Of a stretch of 64,000 nt of DNA, positions 1 through 9,176 are shown in pieces (the first letter of the stretch is position 1; each line of letters begins with the position of its first letter). The notes beneath the pieces are model-generated. The model worked only from the letters and a program-made list of their open reading frames with translations. It was not told the DNA's origin and did no database searches. Source of the DNA: Rhodocyclaceae bacterium (GTDB lineage: Bacteria > Pseudomonadota > Gammaproteobacteria > Burkholderiales > Rhodocyclaceae); contig VBWA01000023.1 of assembly GCA_006218025.1 (NCBI GenBank), positions 23,848-87,847 on the forward strand, read 5' to 3'. A program made the position numbers and the translations under genes.

Positions 1-508
1 GCGCAAGCCGGAGTGGAGCCTGATTCCGGGCGCCTTCAAGGGCTCGGTATTCCTGCTGTCTCTGGTCACCTGCGCCTCGATGATGCCTGTGGAAGAACTG
101 CCGCCAGCTTCCTGGCCCACGGCGCTGGCGCTGGGCTTCATCTCCGCCGTGTTCGACAATATTCCTTTGACTGCGCTGGCGTTGAAGCAGGGCGGTTACG
201 ACTGGGGCTTCCTGGCCTACGCGGTCGGCTTCGGCGGCTCGATGCTGTGGTTCGGTTCCTCGGCCGGCGTTGCCGTGGCCAACCTGTTCCCCGAAGCCAA
301 GTCGGTCGGCCAGTGGTTGCGTCACGGCTGGTTTATTGCGGTCGGCTATGTGGTCGGTTTCTTTGCCTTGCTGATGGTGCTCGGCTGGCATCCGCACGAA
401 AAGCACAAGGACGCGCCTTCGCCCGCAGTGCAGGTGCAGACGGCGGCGCCTGCCGCCGCCGTGTCGCCAGCGCCGGCTCCCGATGTCGGCGCGGCGGGTT
501 ACAAGTAG
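1..508 (+). CDS. Na+/H+ antiporter-like membrane protein, C-terminal part (5' end outside window)
   Basis: Only the last ~168 residues are visible, read from base 2 to TAG at 506-508. They contain at least four hydrophobic helices, including a segment with the sequence VFDNIPLTALAL and a glycine/serine-rich re-entrant-like stretch (GFGGSMLWFGSSAG). These resemble the last transmembrane repeat of the ion transporter (ArsB/NhaD) superfamily, so a sodium:proton antiporter is the best guess. The C-terminal ~30 residues are an Ala/Pro-rich cytoplasmic tail, and part of that tail is encoded by a copy of the short interspersed motif at 457-478. Substrate is not determinable from this fragment. Confidence 0.6.
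   Translation, partial: RKPEWSLIPGAFKGSVFLLSLVTCASMMPVEELPPASWPTALALGFISAVFDNIPLTALALKQGGYDWGFLAYAVGFGGSMLWFGSSAGVAVANLFPEAKSVGQWLRHGWFIAVGYVVGFFALLMVLGWHPHEKHKDAPSPAVQVQTAAPAAAVSPAPAPDVGAAGYK
457..478 (-). repeat. Short interspersed motif (SIM) copy, in antiporter C-terminal tail
   Basis: Reverse-strand copy of the window-wide motif: CGCCGTGTC then GCCAGCGCCG on the plus strand. Here the tail reads GGCT instead of ACTT. It is translated as part of an Ala/Pro-rich tail. Confidence 0.55.
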
Positions 509-526
509 CCGCGCCCGGTGCGCGGC
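508..526. terminator. Possible stem-loop after antiporter stop codon
   Basis: Perfect 7-bp inverted repeat GCCGCGC / GCGCGGC with a 5-nt loop, beginning at the last base of the stop codon. No T-tract follows immediately (a short T-run appears only at 549-553), so a rho-independent terminator is uncertain. Confidence 0.3.
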
Positions 527-646
527 CTCGGCAGCCGGCCCTCTTGAATTTTTCGCATAGCGCAGCATCTAAGCCAGCGAGTGCGCGCGCCGCGCGTGGT
601 GGATGCGCTGCGGCTGACGTATGACGTCTTTCCCGGGAGAACCGCA

Positions 647-1528
647 ATGAAACGCATCGTGCTGTTTTTGGTCACCAACCTCGCCGTGATGCTGGTGCTG
701 TCGATCGCCGCCAGCGTGCTGGGGGTGAATCGCTACCTGACCGCGAACGGTCTCAATATGGGCATGCTGCTCGGCTTTGCCGGCATCATGGGTTTTGGCG
801 GCGCCTTCATTTCCCTGGCGATGTCGAAGATGGTGGCCAAATGGTCGACCGGCGCCCGCGTCATCGACAGCCCCTCGACCTCGACCGAGTTCTGGCTGGT
901 CGAGACCGTGCGCAAGCAGGCGGAGAAAGCCGGCTTGGCGATGCCCGAGGTCGCCATCTACGAAGGCGAGCCGAATGCCTTCGCCACCGGGCCGAGTCGG
1001 AACAATGCGCTCGTCGCCGTATCCACCGGCCTGCTCGCCAGCATGAGCAAGGAAGAGGTCGAGGCGGTGCTGGCGCACGAAGTCAGCCACGTCGCCAACG
1101 GCGACATGGTGACCCTGACCCTGATCCAGGGCGTGGTCAATACCTTCGTGATTTTCCTGTCGCGCGTCGTCGGCTACCTGGTCGACAGCTTCCTGCGCCG
1201 CGGCGACAACCAGTCCTCCGGCCCCGGCATCGGCTACATGATTACCGTGGTGGTCTGCGACATCCTGTTCGGCGTTCTGGCCAGCATCGTCGTCGCCTGG
1301 TTCTCGCGTCAGCGCGAGTTCCGCGCCGACGCCGGCGCTGCCGGGCTGATGGGCTCGCCGCGGCCGATGATCGCTGCGCTGCAGCGTCTGGGCGGCATGG
1401 CGGTCGAACCTCTGCCGAAGAGCCTGGCCAGTTCGGGCATCGCCGGGGCGCCGGGCTGGATGTCGCTGTTTTCCAGCCATCCGAGCATGGAAGAGCGGAT
1501 CGCCGCGCTTTCCGTACAAGGCCGGTGA
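647..1528 (+). CDS. htpX: Zinc metalloprotease HtpX
   Basis: 293-residue inner-membrane M48 peptidase that takes part in quality control of membrane proteins. The zinc motif HEVSH is at about residues 144-148, and a further acidic ligand lies in QREFRADA near residue 224. Two N-terminal transmembrane segments ([20 protein letters not shown] and [16 protein letters not shown]) and a central pair of hydrophobic segments match the family. I chose ATG 647 over upstream starts because GGGAGAA lies 6 nt before it and MKRIVLFL is the usual family N-terminus. The gene overlaps psd by 4 nt (GTGA), so the two are probably translated together. Confidence 0.95.
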   Translation: MKRIVLFLVTNLAVMLVLSIAASVLGVNRYLTANGLNMGMLLGFAGIMGFGGAFISLAMSKMVAKWSTGARVIDSPSTSTEFWLVETVRKQAEKAGLAMPEVAIYEGEPNAFATGPSRNNALVAVSTGLLASMSKEEVEAVLAHEVSHVANGDMVTLTLIQGVVNTFVIFLSRVVGYLVDSFLRRGDNQSSGPGIGYMITVVVCDILFGVLASIVVAWFSRQREFRADAGAAGLMGSPRPMIAALQRLGGMAVEPLPKSLASSGIAGAPGWMSLFSSHPSMEERIAALSVQGR

Positions 1529-2373
1529 CCGACCGTCTGGCCGTACTGCTTCAGTACCTCCTGCCCAAGCAGGCGCTGACGGCGCTTGCCGGCAGCTTCG
1601 CCACGGCCCGCGCGGGAGGCCTCACGACGAAGGTGATCCGCTGGTTTGTCGGCCGCTATGGCGTCAATATGAGCGAGGCGGCCAATCCCGATATTGCCAG
1701 CTATGCGAGCTTCAACGAGTTTTTCACGCGCCCCCTGCGGGCCGACGCGCGGCCGCTGGCGCAAGCCGATTTCATATGCCCGGTGGATGGCGCGATCAGC
1801 CAGTTCGGCGCGATCGAGCGCGACCAGATATTTCAGGCAAAAGGTCATCAGTATTCGACGACGGCGCTGGTCGGCGGCGATGCCGCACTCGCCGCGCTGT
1901 TCGCGGACGGCAGCTTTGCCACGCTTTACCTGAGCCCGAAGGACTACCACCGCATCCACATGCCCTGCGACGGCCGCCTGCGGCGCATGATTCATGTGCC
2001 GGGCGATCTGTTTTCGGTCAATCCGGTGACGGCGCGCGGCGTGCCGGGATTGTTTGCCCGCAACGAGCGCGTTGTCTGCGTCTTCGAGTCGGCGCACGGC
2101 CCGTTTGTGCTGGCTCTTGTCGGCGCCACCATCGTCGGCAGCATGGCCACGGTCTGGCATGGCGTGGTGAATCCGCCGCGCCCGGGCCATCTGCGCGAAT
2201 GGCGCTATGACGATCAGCAACTGCGGTTAAGGCAGGGCGACGAGATGGGCCGCTTCCTGCTCGGATCGACCGTGGTGATGCTGTTTCCGAAGAACACCCT
2301 GCAGTTCAATGCGGAGTGGTCGCCGCAGCGACCGATTCGCCTCGGCGAGAAAATGGGCGGGCGGCCGAACTGA
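1525..2373 (+). CDS. psd: Phosphatidylserine decarboxylase proenzyme
   Basis: 282 residues with GTG start overlapping the htpX stop. It converts phosphatidylserine to phosphatidylethanolamine at the inner membrane. The self-cleavage motif LGST is near the C-terminus; cleavage before Ser248 would generate the pyruvoyl cofactor and the alpha/beta chains, as in proteobacterial type I Psd. Other conserved blocks are [10 protein letters not shown] and [11 protein letters not shown]. Length is normal for the family. Pairing with htpX gives a small membrane-maintenance operon upstream of the dcw cluster. Confidence 0.95.
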   Translation: MTDRLAVLLQYLLPKQALTALAGSFATARAGGLTTKVIRWFVGRYGVNMSEAANPDIASYASFNEFFTRPLRADARPLAQADFICPVDGAISQFGAIERDQIFQAKGHQYSTTALVGGDAALAALFADGSFATLYLSPKDYHRIHMPCDGRLRRMIHVPGDLFSVNPVTARGVPGLFARNERVVCVFESAHGPFVLALVGATIVGSMATVWHGVVNPPRPGHLREWRYDDQQLRLRQGDEMGRFLLGSTVVMLFPKNTLQFNAEWSPQRPIRLGEKMGGRPN

Positions 2374-2410
2374 CAGCCCGCAGGCTGTAGCCGGTCCGCC
2401 GCCGGGCAAC

Positions 2411-2440
2411 AAAAAAGCGTCTTTGTCGGGCCGGGACGCT
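2411..2440 (-). terminator. Hairpin with A-tract; would terminate minus-strand transcription
   Basis: AGCGTC (2416-2421) pairs with GACGCT (2435-2440). The run of six A on the plus strand at 2411-2416 becomes a T-tract in the minus-strand transcript. No minus-strand gene is evident immediately upstream, so the target transcript is unclear. Confidence 0.35.
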
Positions 2441-2520
2441 GCCGGACGATACGGGCCTGGCCAAGCCAGAAAAACCCGCCAAAAACTCCTGAGAAAGCAC
2501 ATTCGGTTTGCTTTCTATCC

Positions 2521-2540
2521 ATATTGATTTCAATCAATAT
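2521..2540. promoter_or_regulatory. AT-rich perfect palindrome upstream of the mraZ promoter
   Basis: ATATTGATT and AATCAATAT form 9-bp arms around a central TC. It lies about 70 bp upstream of the mraZ -35 box in an otherwise GC-rich genome and looks like a protein-binding operator. The binding protein is unknown. Confidence 0.4.
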
Positions 2541-2609
2541 TCTCTTCGTGACTTCCCTTCAGTTTTGCGCCTAAGCCCTTGTTGCGCTTGGGGAAAACTC
2601 GATCCTTTC

Positions 2610-2638
2610 TTGACCGGCGTCAAAAAGTGTCATAAAGT
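2610..2638 (+). promoter_or_regulatory. Sigma70-like promoter of the dcw operon
   Basis: TTGACC at 2610-2615 and TAAAGT at 2633-2638 are separated by 17 nt. The predicted start of transcription falls inside the MraZ operator, which fits autorepression by MraZ. Confidence 0.6.
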
Positions 2639-2661
2639 GGGATTTTGTGGGGGTTAGTGGG
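2637..2661 (+). promoter_or_regulatory. MraZ operator (three GTGGG repeats)
   Basis: GTGGG occurs at 2637-2641, 2647-2651 and 2657-2661, exactly 10 bp apart, so the repeats lie on one face of the helix. This is the known MraZ box architecture (TGGGN repeats with 5-nt spacers) just upstream of mraZ. Confidence 0.85.
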
Positions 2662-2708
2662 AAATTTGAGACCGGTTAGCGGCCAATTTCCCGTTCGGGG
2701 GAGATTAG

Positions 2709-3155
2709 ATGTTCCAAGGTGCGACCGCGCTCAATCTCGATGCCAAGGGCCGCATGGCGGTTCCGGCTCGACACCGCGATGCCTTGGTGGCGGCCGGCGA
2801 CGGGCGCATGGTGGTCACCGCCCATCCGCATCGCTGCCTGCTGCTCTATCCCCAACCCGCGTGGGAACCGATACGCGCCCAGATTCTGGCGGCGCCCAGC
2901 CTGCAGGTGGAATCCGCCATGGTGCGGCGTCTGCTGGTGGGTTTTGCCGAAGATGCGGAACTCGATGGCGCCGGGCGCCTGCTGATTTCCCCTTCCCTGC
3001 GTCAATACGCCGGGCTGGAAAAGGAAATCTGGTTGATCGGGCAGGGGCGCCATTTCGAAATCTGGTCGGCTGCCGGCTGGAAGGCGCAGCAGGAGGCGAT
3101 CTTTGCAGTGGGCGACAAACTGTTGCCCCCGGGCCTGGAAAATCTTGCGCTGTGA
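2709..3155 (+). CDS. mraZ: Transcriptional regulator MraZ
   Basis: 148-residue regulator of the division and cell wall cluster, with two AbrB-like MraZ/SpoVT domains (first block [16 protein letters not shown], second around [14 protein letters not shown]). ATG 2709 follows a strong GGGGGAGA ribosome site. MraZ binds repeated TGGG elements, and three are present just upstream, so the gene is expected to repress its own operon. Its stop overlaps the GTG start of rsmH. Confidence 0.95.
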   Translation: MFQGATALNLDAKGRMAVPARHRDALVAAGDGRMVVTAHPHRCLLLYPQPAWEPIRAQILAAPSLQVESAMVRRLLVGFAEDAELDGAGRLLISPSLRQYAGLEKEIWLIGQGRHFEIWSAAGWKAQQEAIFAVGDKLLPPGLENLAL

Positions 3156-4075
3156 GCGCGGACTCCCACGTCAGCGTGCTGCTGGCCGAAGCGGTCGCGG
3201 CGCTGGCGATCAAGCCGGCTGGAATCTATGTCGACGCCACCTTCGGCCGCGGCGGCCACGCCCGGGCGATTCTCGAATTGTTGGGCCCCGATGGGCGCCT
3301 GATTGCGCTGGATCGCGATCCAGCGGCGATTGCCGCCGGCGCCTCGCTTGCGGACTCGCGCTTCAGCCTGGTCCATGCGGCATTCAGCGAGTTCGATGGA
3401 GTGCTGGACACACTCGGTGTGGCGCAGGTGGATGGCGTGCTGCTGGATATCGGCGTCTCGTCGCCGCAACTGAATACGCCCGAACGGGGCATGAGTTTTC
3501 GTTTCGACGCGCCGCTGGACATGCGCATGGATACGACGCAGGGGGAAACCGCCGCCGAGTTCCTGGCGCGGGCATCGCAGTCAGACATAGAAAAGGTGAT
3601 CAGAGACTATGGCGAAGAACGGTTTGCTCATGCGATTGCAAAGGCGCTTGTTGCTGCTCGGAGCGAGCACGGTATTTCAAGGACAGGACAGCTTGCCACG
3701 CTCGTGGCGCAAGTCGTCCGCACGCGGGAACCGGGTCAGCATCCGGCGACGCGGACCTTTCAGGCTCTACGGATTTACGTCAATCGGGAGCTTGAGGAAC
3801 TGTCGTTAACCCTGCCCCGGGCGGTTGAACGACTGGCTCCGGGTGGGCGCCTCGCCGTGATCTGTTTTCATTCGCTGGAGGACCGCATCGTCAAGCGCTT
3901 CCTGCGCGATGCGGCCAATCCGCCGCAGCCGCCCAAGGGTGTGCCGGTGCGCGCGGTCGATCTGCCGCAGCCGGTGGTCAGGCTGGTGGGCAAGGCGATG
4001 TTTCCGTCGGCCGCCGAAATCGCCGCCAATCCGCGCTGCCGTAGTGCGGTGCTGCGCGTGGCAGAGAAGTTCTGA
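3152..4075 (+). CDS. rsmH: 16S rRNA (cytosine(1402)-N4)-methyltransferase RsmH
   Basis: 307-residue S-adenosylmethionine-dependent methyltransferase (MraW) acting on C1402 of 16S rRNA. The AdoMet motif [10 protein letters not shown] is near residue 25, LDRDPAAI follows, and [12 protein letters not shown] marks the catalytic C-terminal part. GTG 3152 is chosen because it overlaps the mraZ stop (GTGA) and gives the usual N-terminus [10 protein letters not shown]. Length is normal. Confidence 0.95.
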   Translation: MSADSHVSVLLAEAVAALAIKPAGIYVDATFGRGGHARAILELLGPDGRLIALDRDPAAIAAGASLADSRFSLVHAAFSEFDGVLDTLGVAQVDGVLLDIGVSSPQLNTPERGMSFRFDAPLDMRMDTTQGETAAEFLARASQSDIEKVIRDYGEERFAHAIAKALVAARSEHGISRTGQLATLVAQVVRTREPGQHPATRTFQALRIYVNRELEELSLTLPRAVERLAPGGRLAVICFHSLEDRIVKRFLRDAANPPQPPKGVPVRAVDLPQPVVRLVGKAMFPSAAEIAANPRCRSAVLRVAEKF

Positions 4076-4077
4076 GC

Positions 4078-4350
4078 ATGGCCCGTTTGAATCTCATCCT
4101 CATTCTCATCACCCTGGCCTGCGCCCTGTCGACAGTGAGCGCCAATCATCGCGCGCGCAAACTGTTTACCGAGCTGGAGGCCGCGCAGAAGCGCATGCGT
4201 GATCTGGACGTGGAATGGGGCCAGCTGCAGCTCGAACAAAGTACCTGGGCCGGCCACGTTCGGGTCGAGAAGGCTGCGCGCGAAAAACTGAACATGAAAC
4301 CGCCTGCGCCGGGACAGATCATTTCTGTCGATCCGGTGCCGGGGAACTGA
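4078..4350 (+). CDS. ftsL: Cell division protein FtsL
   Basis: 90-residue bitopic membrane protein: one N-terminal transmembrane helix (residues ~4-21) followed by a coiled-coil-like stretch (LFTELEAAQKRMRDLDVEWGQ). It joins FtsB and FtsQ in the divisome and helps to activate septal peptidoglycan synthesis by FtsW-FtsI. Start is 2 nt after the rsmH stop. Sequence conservation is low in this family, so the call also relies on its position between rsmH and ftsI. Confidence 0.9.
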   Translation: MARLNLILILITLACALSTVSANHRARKLFTELEAAQKRMRDLDVEWGQLQLEQSTWAGHVRVEKAAREKLNMKPPAPGQIISVDPVPGN

Positions 4351-4357
4351 TCCGGCG

Positions 4358-6091
4358 ATGAAGGCGATCAAGTTCTCCAGAAGTCCGCTGCTCTCCGAGC
4401 GCCTGCCGCCGTGGCGGCAGCGCCTGGTGCTGGTGGTGCTGCTGGGCGCCTTCGTCGCGCTGATCGGGCGCTCGCTCTATCTGCAGGGCTTCAACAACGA
4501 GTTCCTCGGCGACAAGGGACGTGCCCGTTTCGAACGGGTGATCGACATTTCAGCCACACGCGGCCGCATCACCGACCGCCATGGCGACGTACTGGCGGTG
4601 TCTACCCCGGTACGCTCAATCTGGGCGATTCCGGAAGATGCCCAGCTGGCGCCCGCGCAGTCGCGCAGCCTGGCCGCCCTGCTCGACATGGACGTGCGCG
4701 AGATCACGCGCAAGCTGGCCTCCGAGCGCGAGTTCATCTACGTCAAGCGCCAGTTGCCGCCCGAACTCGCCGATCGCGTGACGGCGCTGAAGCTGCCCGG
4801 CATCCACCAGAAGGACGAATACCGGCGCTACTACCCGTCGGGCGAAGTGGCCGCGCACATGCTGGGCTTTACCGGCATCGAAGACGCCGGTCAGGAAGGC
4901 ATCGAGCTGGCTTTCAACAACGAGTTGTCCGGCAAACCCGGTTCGCGCCGGGTCATCAAGGACAGGCGCGGCAACGTCGTCGAAGATGTCGAAAGCATTC
5001 ATCCGCCGCTGGAGGGCCGCGACATCGTGCTCGCCCTCGACTCGAAGCTGCAGTACCTCGCCTACAGCCATCTCAAGCAGGCGCTCGAGGAAAATCGGGC
5101 CAAGGCGGGCGGCGTGGTCGTGCTCGACGCGAGGAGTGGCGAAATCCTGGCGCTGGCCAATCTGCCGACCTACAACCCGAACAATCGCGTCAAGCTGAGC
5201 GGCGCCCAATTGCGCAATCGCGCACTGACCGACAGCTTCGAGCCGGGCTCGACCCTGAAACCCTTCACCGCGGCACTGGCGCTGGAAAAGGGCAAGGTGC
5301 GCTTCGACACGGCGATCCAGACCGCGCCGGGGAAAATGACCATCGGCACGGCGACGATTCATGACGCGCACATGCATGGCGTATTGACCGTGGCACAGGT
5401 GATCCAGAAGTCCTCCAACGTCGGCGCCGCGAAGCTGGCCCTGTCGATGAAGCCCGAAGAAATGTGGACCATGTTCGACAGCCTCGGCTTCGGCGCGCCG
5501 CTGAAGCTCGGCTTTCCGGGCGAGGTCGGCGGCCGCTTGCGGCCGGCAAAAACCTGGAAGCCGATCGAGCAGGCCACCATGTCCTATGGCCATGGCATTT
5601 CGGTGACGCTGATCCAGCTGGCGCGCGCCTACCAGGTCTTTGCCCGTGACGGCGATCTGGTGCCGATCTCGCTGTCGCGCCTGGATACGCCGCCACAGAG
5701 CGGCAAGCAGGTGTTTTCGGCGCAGACGGCGCGCGAGGTCCGCGCCATGCTGGAAATGGCCGTGCTGCCGGGCGGCACCGCACCCAAGGCGCAGATCCCC
5801 GGCTATCGCGTGGCCGGCAAGACCGGCACGGCGCACAAGATCGAAGGCGGTTCCTACGCCAACAAATACGTCGCGTCCTTCGTCGGCTTCGCCCCGGTTT
5901 CCGATCCGCGGCTGATCATTGCTGTGATGATCGACGAACCGTCCAACGGCAAGTATTACGGCGGCGACGTGGCGGCCCCGGTATTTGCCCAGGTCATGGC
6001 CGGCAGCCTGCGCACTCTGGGCGTGGCGCCCGATGCACCCCTGAAGCCATTGCTGATGACCAGTGCTGCGCCGGTCAAGGAAGAGATGTGA
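4358..6091 (+). CDS. ftsI: Peptidoglycan D,D-transpeptidase FtsI (PBP3)
   Basis: 577-residue septal transpeptidase. A transmembrane helix lies at about residues 21-42, then the PBP dimerisation domain, then the transpeptidase domain with the three penicillin-binding motifs: STLK with nucleophile Ser298, SSN (in [10 protein letters not shown]) and KTG at residues 488-490. It cross-links septal peptidoglycan together with FtsW. The stop overlaps the murE start. Confidence 0.96.
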   Translation: MKAIKFSRSPLLSERLPPWRQRLVLVVLLGAFVALIGRSLYLQGFNNEFLGDKGRARFERVIDISATRGRITDRHGDVLAVSTPVRSIWAIPEDAQLAPAQSRSLAALLDMDVREITRKLASEREFIYVKRQLPPELADRVTALKLPGIHQKDEYRRYYPSGEVAAHMLGFTGIEDAGQEGIELAFNNELSGKPGSRRVIKDRRGNVVEDVESIHPPLEGRDIVLALDSKLQYLAYSHLKQALEENRAKAGGVVVLDARSGEILALANLPTYNPNNRVKLSGAQLRNRALTDSFEPGSTLKPFTAALALEKGKVRFDTAIQTAPGKMTIGTATIHDAHMHGVLTVAQVIQKSSNVGAAKLALSMKPEEMWTMFDSLGFGAPLKLGFPGEVGGRLRPAKTWKPIEQATMSYGHGISVTLIQLARAYQVFARDGDLVPISLSRLDTPPQSGKQVFSAQTAREVRAMLEMAVLPGGTAPKAQIPGYRVAGKTGTAHKIEGGSYANKYVASFVGFAPVSDPRLIIAVMIDEPSNGKYYGGDVAAPVFAQVMAGSLRTLGVAPDAPLKPLLMTSAAPVKEEM

Positions 6092-7701
6092 ATACGGCCA
6101 TGTCGATACTTGAACAACTCGAGCGCAAGGGGATCAAGCCGGCGCACCTGACCGCCGACTCGCGGCGCGTGAGCGCCGGCGATGTCTTCGTCGCCTATCC
6201 CGGAGCGCAGGCCGATGGCCGCGACTTCATTGCGCAGGCGGTGGCCAACGGCGCCGCGGCCGTGATTGCAGAGGCCGGACGCAACGCAACTGCGAGAGTC
6301 GGCGCTGGCTCGCTCTGCGTACCTGGGATTCCGCTTCGCGGGCAGGCAACGCCGATTGTCGAAGTGACAGGGCTCGCGGCGCTCTCCGGCGAAATCGCGC
6401 ACCTGGTGTACGGTCGTCCCTCCGAGCATCTCTGGCTCGCCGGTGTGACCGGCACCAATGGCAAGACCTCGGTATCGCAATGGATCGCGCAGGCGATGAA
6501 CGCCCTGCCGTATCTGCCGCCGGGCCGCCCCAAGGCAGATACAGCCAATAATATGGAGTCGCGCAGCGACGAACAGTTGTCACCCCTTTCCACGGGAAAG
6601 GGGCCGGGGGAAAGGCGCCACAAGTGCGCCGTGATCGGCACGCTGGGCAACGGCTTCCTCGACTCGCTCGACGAAAGCCCCAACACCACGCCCGATGCCA
6701 TCACCCTGCATGCGGCGCTCGCCGGCTTCGTTGCTCGCGGCGCGGAAGCCTGCGCGATGGAGGTTTCGTCGATCGGCCTCGACCAGGGGCGTGTCAATGG
6801 CGCGGCCTTCGACGTCGCCGTGTTTACCAATCTGACCCGCGACCACCTCGAATATCACGGCACGATGGAGGAGTATGCGGCGGCCAAGGAACTGCTGTTC
6901 CTGACGCCCGGCCTTGCCGCCGCCGTGCTCAACCTCGACGACCCTGTCGGGGTCGCGCTTGCCGCCAAGCTCAGGGGGCACGTGCGAACCATCGGCTATA
7001 CGCTGGCCGGGGCCGACGGCATTGGCGCAGATGAAATCCTCCGCGCGGAAAACCTGAACATGGGGGCCGCCGGCGTCGAGTTCGATGTGCGCGGCGTGCA
7101 TTTCACGGCGCCCGTGGTGGGGCGCTTCAACGTTTCCAATCTGCTGGCGGTGATCGGTGCGCTGCTGACGCGCAACGAGCGCCCCGAGGACATTGCTGCC
7201 GCCCTGCGCCGCATTCAGCCGCCGCCAGGACGCATGCAGGCGGTCGGCGGCGTGAATGAACCGCTGATCGTGGTGGACTACGCCCATACGCCGGACGCGA
7301 TGGAAAAAGCGCTCGGCGTTCTGCGCGAAACGGCGGTGGCGCGCGGCGGACGGCTGATCTGCGTCTTCGGTTGCGGCGGCGAGCGCGACCCCGGCAAGCG
7401 GCCGCAGATGGGTGCGATTGCCGAGCGTCTGGCCGATCGCGTGGTCGTCACCAGCGACAACCCGCGCAAGGAAGATCCGCAAGCCATCATCGACGACATC
7501 CTCGCCGGGCTGCAGCGCGCGCCGAACGTCGAGATCGATCGCGGCCGCGCCATTGCAGCTGCGGTGGCCGATGCGGATAGGCGCGACGTGATCCTGCTCG
7601 CCGGCAAGGGCCATGAGCCCTATCAGGAAATCGCCGGGGTGCGGCATGCATTCTCCGACCTCGATGCCGCAAAGTCGGCGCTGGCGGGACGGCGCTCATG
7701 A
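6088..7701 (+). CDS. murE: UDP-MurNAc-tripeptide synthetase MurE, with in-frame insertions
   Basis: 537 residues, about 40 longer than typical. It adds meso-diaminopimelate to UDP-MurNAc-L-Ala-D-Glu: the DNPRKEDP motif marks the meso-DAP enzyme and GTNGKT is the ATP-binding loop. GTG 6088 overlaps the ftsI stop; ATG 6100 is the alternative. Two stretches look extra compared with the family. Residues ~65-87 include a copy of the short motif (6294-6309). Residues ~141-178, between the ATP-binding helix and the [11 protein letters not shown] block, contain the two-hairpin element at 6558-6615. Both keep the frame open, so the enzyme is probably functional; it is essential and no second murE is visible here. 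Confidence 0.92.
   Translation: MNTAMSILEQLERKGIKPAHLTADSRRVSAGDVFVAYPGAQADGRDFIAQAVANGAAAVIAEAGRNATARVGAGSLCVPGIPLRGQATPIVEVTGLAALSGEIAHLVYGRPSEHLWLAGVTGTNGKTSVSQWIAQAMNALPYLPPGRPKADTANNMESRSDEQLSPLSTGKGPGERRHKCAVIGTLGNGFLDSLDESPNTTPDAITLHAALAGFVARGAEACAMEVSSIGLDQGRVNGAAFDVAVFTNLTRDHLEYHGTMEEYAAAKELLFLTPGLAAAVLNLDDPVGVALAAKLRGHVRTIGYTLAGADGIGADEILRAENLNMGAAGVEFDVRGVHFTAPVVGRFNVSNLLAVIGALLTRNERPEDIAAALRRIQPPPGRMQAVGGVNEPLIVVDYAHTPDAMEKALGVLRETAVARGGRLICVFGCGGERDPGKRPQMGAIAERLADRVVVTSDNPRKEDPQAIIDDILAGLQRAPNVEIDRGRAIAAAVADADRRDVILLAGKGHEPYQEIAGVRHAFSDLDAAKSALAGRRS
6294..6309 (+). repeat. SIM copy in murE (short match)
   Basis: GAGAGTCGGCGCTGGC shares the core but not the ACGGCG end. It lies inside a stretch of MurE that looks inserted relative to the family. 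Confidence 0.4.
6510..6542. repeat. Additional hairpin flanking the murE two-hairpin element
   Basis: GTATCTGCC (6510-6518) is perfectly complementary to GGCAGATAC (6534-6542). It lies within the same extra stretch of MurE, 15 nt before the first arm of the two-hairpin element. Confidence 0.5.
6558..6615 (+). repeat. Two-hairpin element (THE) copy 1, in frame inside murE
   Basis: Hairpin 1 is GTCGC-GCA-GCGAC (6558-6570). A 12-nt spacer ends in GTCA. Hairpin 2 pairs CCCCTTTCC (6583-6591) with GGAAAGGGG (6595-6603). A G-rich tail GGGGGAAAGG ends at 6615. It is translated in frame as part of a MurE insertion. Confidence 0.75.
7671..7694 (+). repeat. SIM copy at the murE 3' end
   Basis: AAAGTCGGCGCTGGCG followed by GGACGGCG. 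It encodes the last residues of MurE (KSALAGRRS), immediately before the murE/murF overlap. Confidence 0.65.
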
Positions 7702-9176
7702 TGATGACCCTGCACGAGGCTGCCGCCGCCATCGCTGCCCGCGCGCAAGGCGCCGACGACGCCTTCAGCGGAGTCTCCACCGATTCGCGCAGCATCGCCG
7801 CCGGCGAACTTTTCGTCGCGTTGATCGGCGACAAGTTCGACGGCCACGCCTACGTCGCCGACGTGCTCGCGCGTGGCGCCAATAGTGCCGCGGGCGCGGT
7901 GGTGAGCGAGGAGTTCGCCGCCGCCCATCCCGATCTGCCGCTGATCTGCGTCGCCGACACGCGCCTGGCGCTCGGTGCGCTGGCGGCGCAGTGGCGCGGA
8001 CGATTCACGATTCCGCTGCTGGGCATCACCGGCAGCAACGGCAAGACCACGGTCAAGGAAATGTGCGCGGCGATTCTGCGTGCGCAGTTCGGCAGCGCGG
8101 ACTCCGTGCTGGCCACTGTCGGCAACCTCAACAACGACATCGGCCTGCCGCTGACCCTGCTCAGGTTGCGCGCCTCGCACCGCGCCGCGGTGATCGAGAT
8201 GGGCATGAACCATACCGGAGAGATCGACTATCTGACGCGCCTCGCGCAACCTTCCGTGGCGCTGGTGAACAACGCCCACCGCGCGCACCTCGAGGGTCTC
8301 GGCTCGGTGCAGGATGTCGCGCTGGCCAAGGGCGAAATATTCACCGGGCTGGGGGCGGATGGCGTCGCCGTATTCAATGCCGACGACGCACATGCCGATA
8401 TCTGGCGCGAACTTTCGCGCGATCGTCGTCAGCTGACGTTTGGCCTCGACCAGCCCGCCGACGTACAAGGACAGTTCACCAGTCACGGCCTCGGCGGGGA
8501 ATTGCAACTTGCCACCCCGTGGGGAGCGCTCACGGTGACGCTGGCCGTGCCGGGCAGCCACAACGCCAGCAATGCCTGTGCGGCAGCGACGGCGACACTG
8601 GCAGCAGGCGCGTCGCTCGGCGCGGTCGAACAGGGACTGACAGGCTTTGCCGGCATCAAGGGCCGGCTGCAACGGCGAGCCGGTCGCGAAGGCGCGTGCG
8701 TGGTGGATGACAGTTACAACGCCAATCCCGATTCGATGCGGGCCGCGATCGACGTGCTGGCGTCGGTGCCGGGCAGGCGCATCCTGGTCATGGGCGACAT
8801 GGGCGAGGCGGGGGCTGCCGCAGGGCAGTTCCACGACGAGATCGGCGGCTATGCCAAGAGCCACGGCATCGACCGCCTGCTGTGCCTCGGCGAATTGTCG
8901 GCGGCGGCGGCACACAATTTCGGCGCGGGCGGCCAGCACTTTCCGCGCGTCGAAGACTTGATAAAAACCCTGCTGGCCGAGCTCGAGGCGCAGACCACGG
9001 TGCTGGTCAAGGGATCGCGCTTCATGCGCATGGAGCGCGTCGTCGACGCGATCGTGGACAGCGCCGACGCAGGGCCGTCCCAAGGCGGCGCAAGCCATCA
9101 ACCGGAGCGGGCGCAGCCCGCGAACAGCCGTCACCCCCTTCCCGGGGAAGGGGGCGGGGGAAAGGTAAATGAATAA
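7698..9176 (+). CDS. murF: UDP-MurNAc-tripeptide-D-Ala-D-Ala ligase MurF
   Basis: 492 residues. It adds D-Ala-D-Ala to the UDP-MurNAc tripeptide in the cytoplasm. The ATP loop [10 protein letters not shown] is near residue 112, and the family C-terminal block [13 protein letters not shown] is present. ATG 7698 overlaps the murE stop (ATGA). The last ~35 residues after that block are not family sequence; they are Pro/Gly-rich and are largely encoded by the two-hairpin element at 9107-9165. The stop overlaps the mraY start by one base. Confidence 0.94.
   Translation: MMMTLHEAAAAIAARAQGADDAFSGVSTDSRSIAAGELFVALIGDKFDGHAYVADVLARGANSAAGAVVSEEFAAAHPDLPLICVADTRLALGALAAQWRGRFTIPLLGITGSNGKTTVKEMCAAILRAQFGSADSVLATVGNLNNDIGLPLTLLRLRASHRAAVIEMGMNHTGEIDYLTRLAQPSVALVNNAHRAHLEGLGSVQDVALAKGEIFTGLGADGVAVFNADDAHADIWRELSRDRRQLTFGLDQPADVQGQFTSHGLGGELQLATPWGALTVTLAVPGSHNASNACAAATATLAAGASLGAVEQGLTGFAGIKGRLQRRAGREGACVVDDSYNANPDSMRAAIDVLASVPGRRILVMGDMGEAGAAAGQFHDEIGGYAKSHGIDRLLCLGELSAAAAHNFGAGGQHFPRVEDLIKTLLAELEAQTTVLVKGSRFMRMERVVDAIVDSADAGPSQGGASHQPERAQPANSRHPLPGEGGGGKVNE
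9107..9165 (+). repeat. Two-hairpin element copy 2, end of murF and upstream of mraY
   Basis: Hairpin 1 is GCGGGC-GCA-GCCCGC (9107-9121). A 12-nt spacer ends in GTCA. Hairpin 2 pairs CCCCCTTCCC (9134-9143) with GGGAAGGGGG (9145-9154). The tail GGGGGAAAGG (9156-9165) lies 10 nt before the mraY ATG and is the only good ribosome-binding sequence for mraY. Confidence 0.8.

Larger units (their letters stand above)
2374..2708. other. Intergenic region between psd and mraZ
   Basis: 335 nt with no supported gene. From left to right: a hairpin preceded by an A-tract (2411-2440), an AGAAAGCA/TGCTTTCT inverted repeat (2492-2516), an AT-rich perfect palindrome (2521-2540), a sigma70-like promoter (2610-2638) and the three-repeat MraZ operator (2637-2661). 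Base composition is clearly more AT-rich than the flanking genes between about 2470 and 2650. Confidence 0.8.

Noticed and set aside
569..1519. Long open frame antisense to htpX, and similar long antisense frames elsewhere
   Set aside because: Arg/His/Ala-rich translations without motifs, wholly opposite to recognised genes; artefacts of high GC at third positions.
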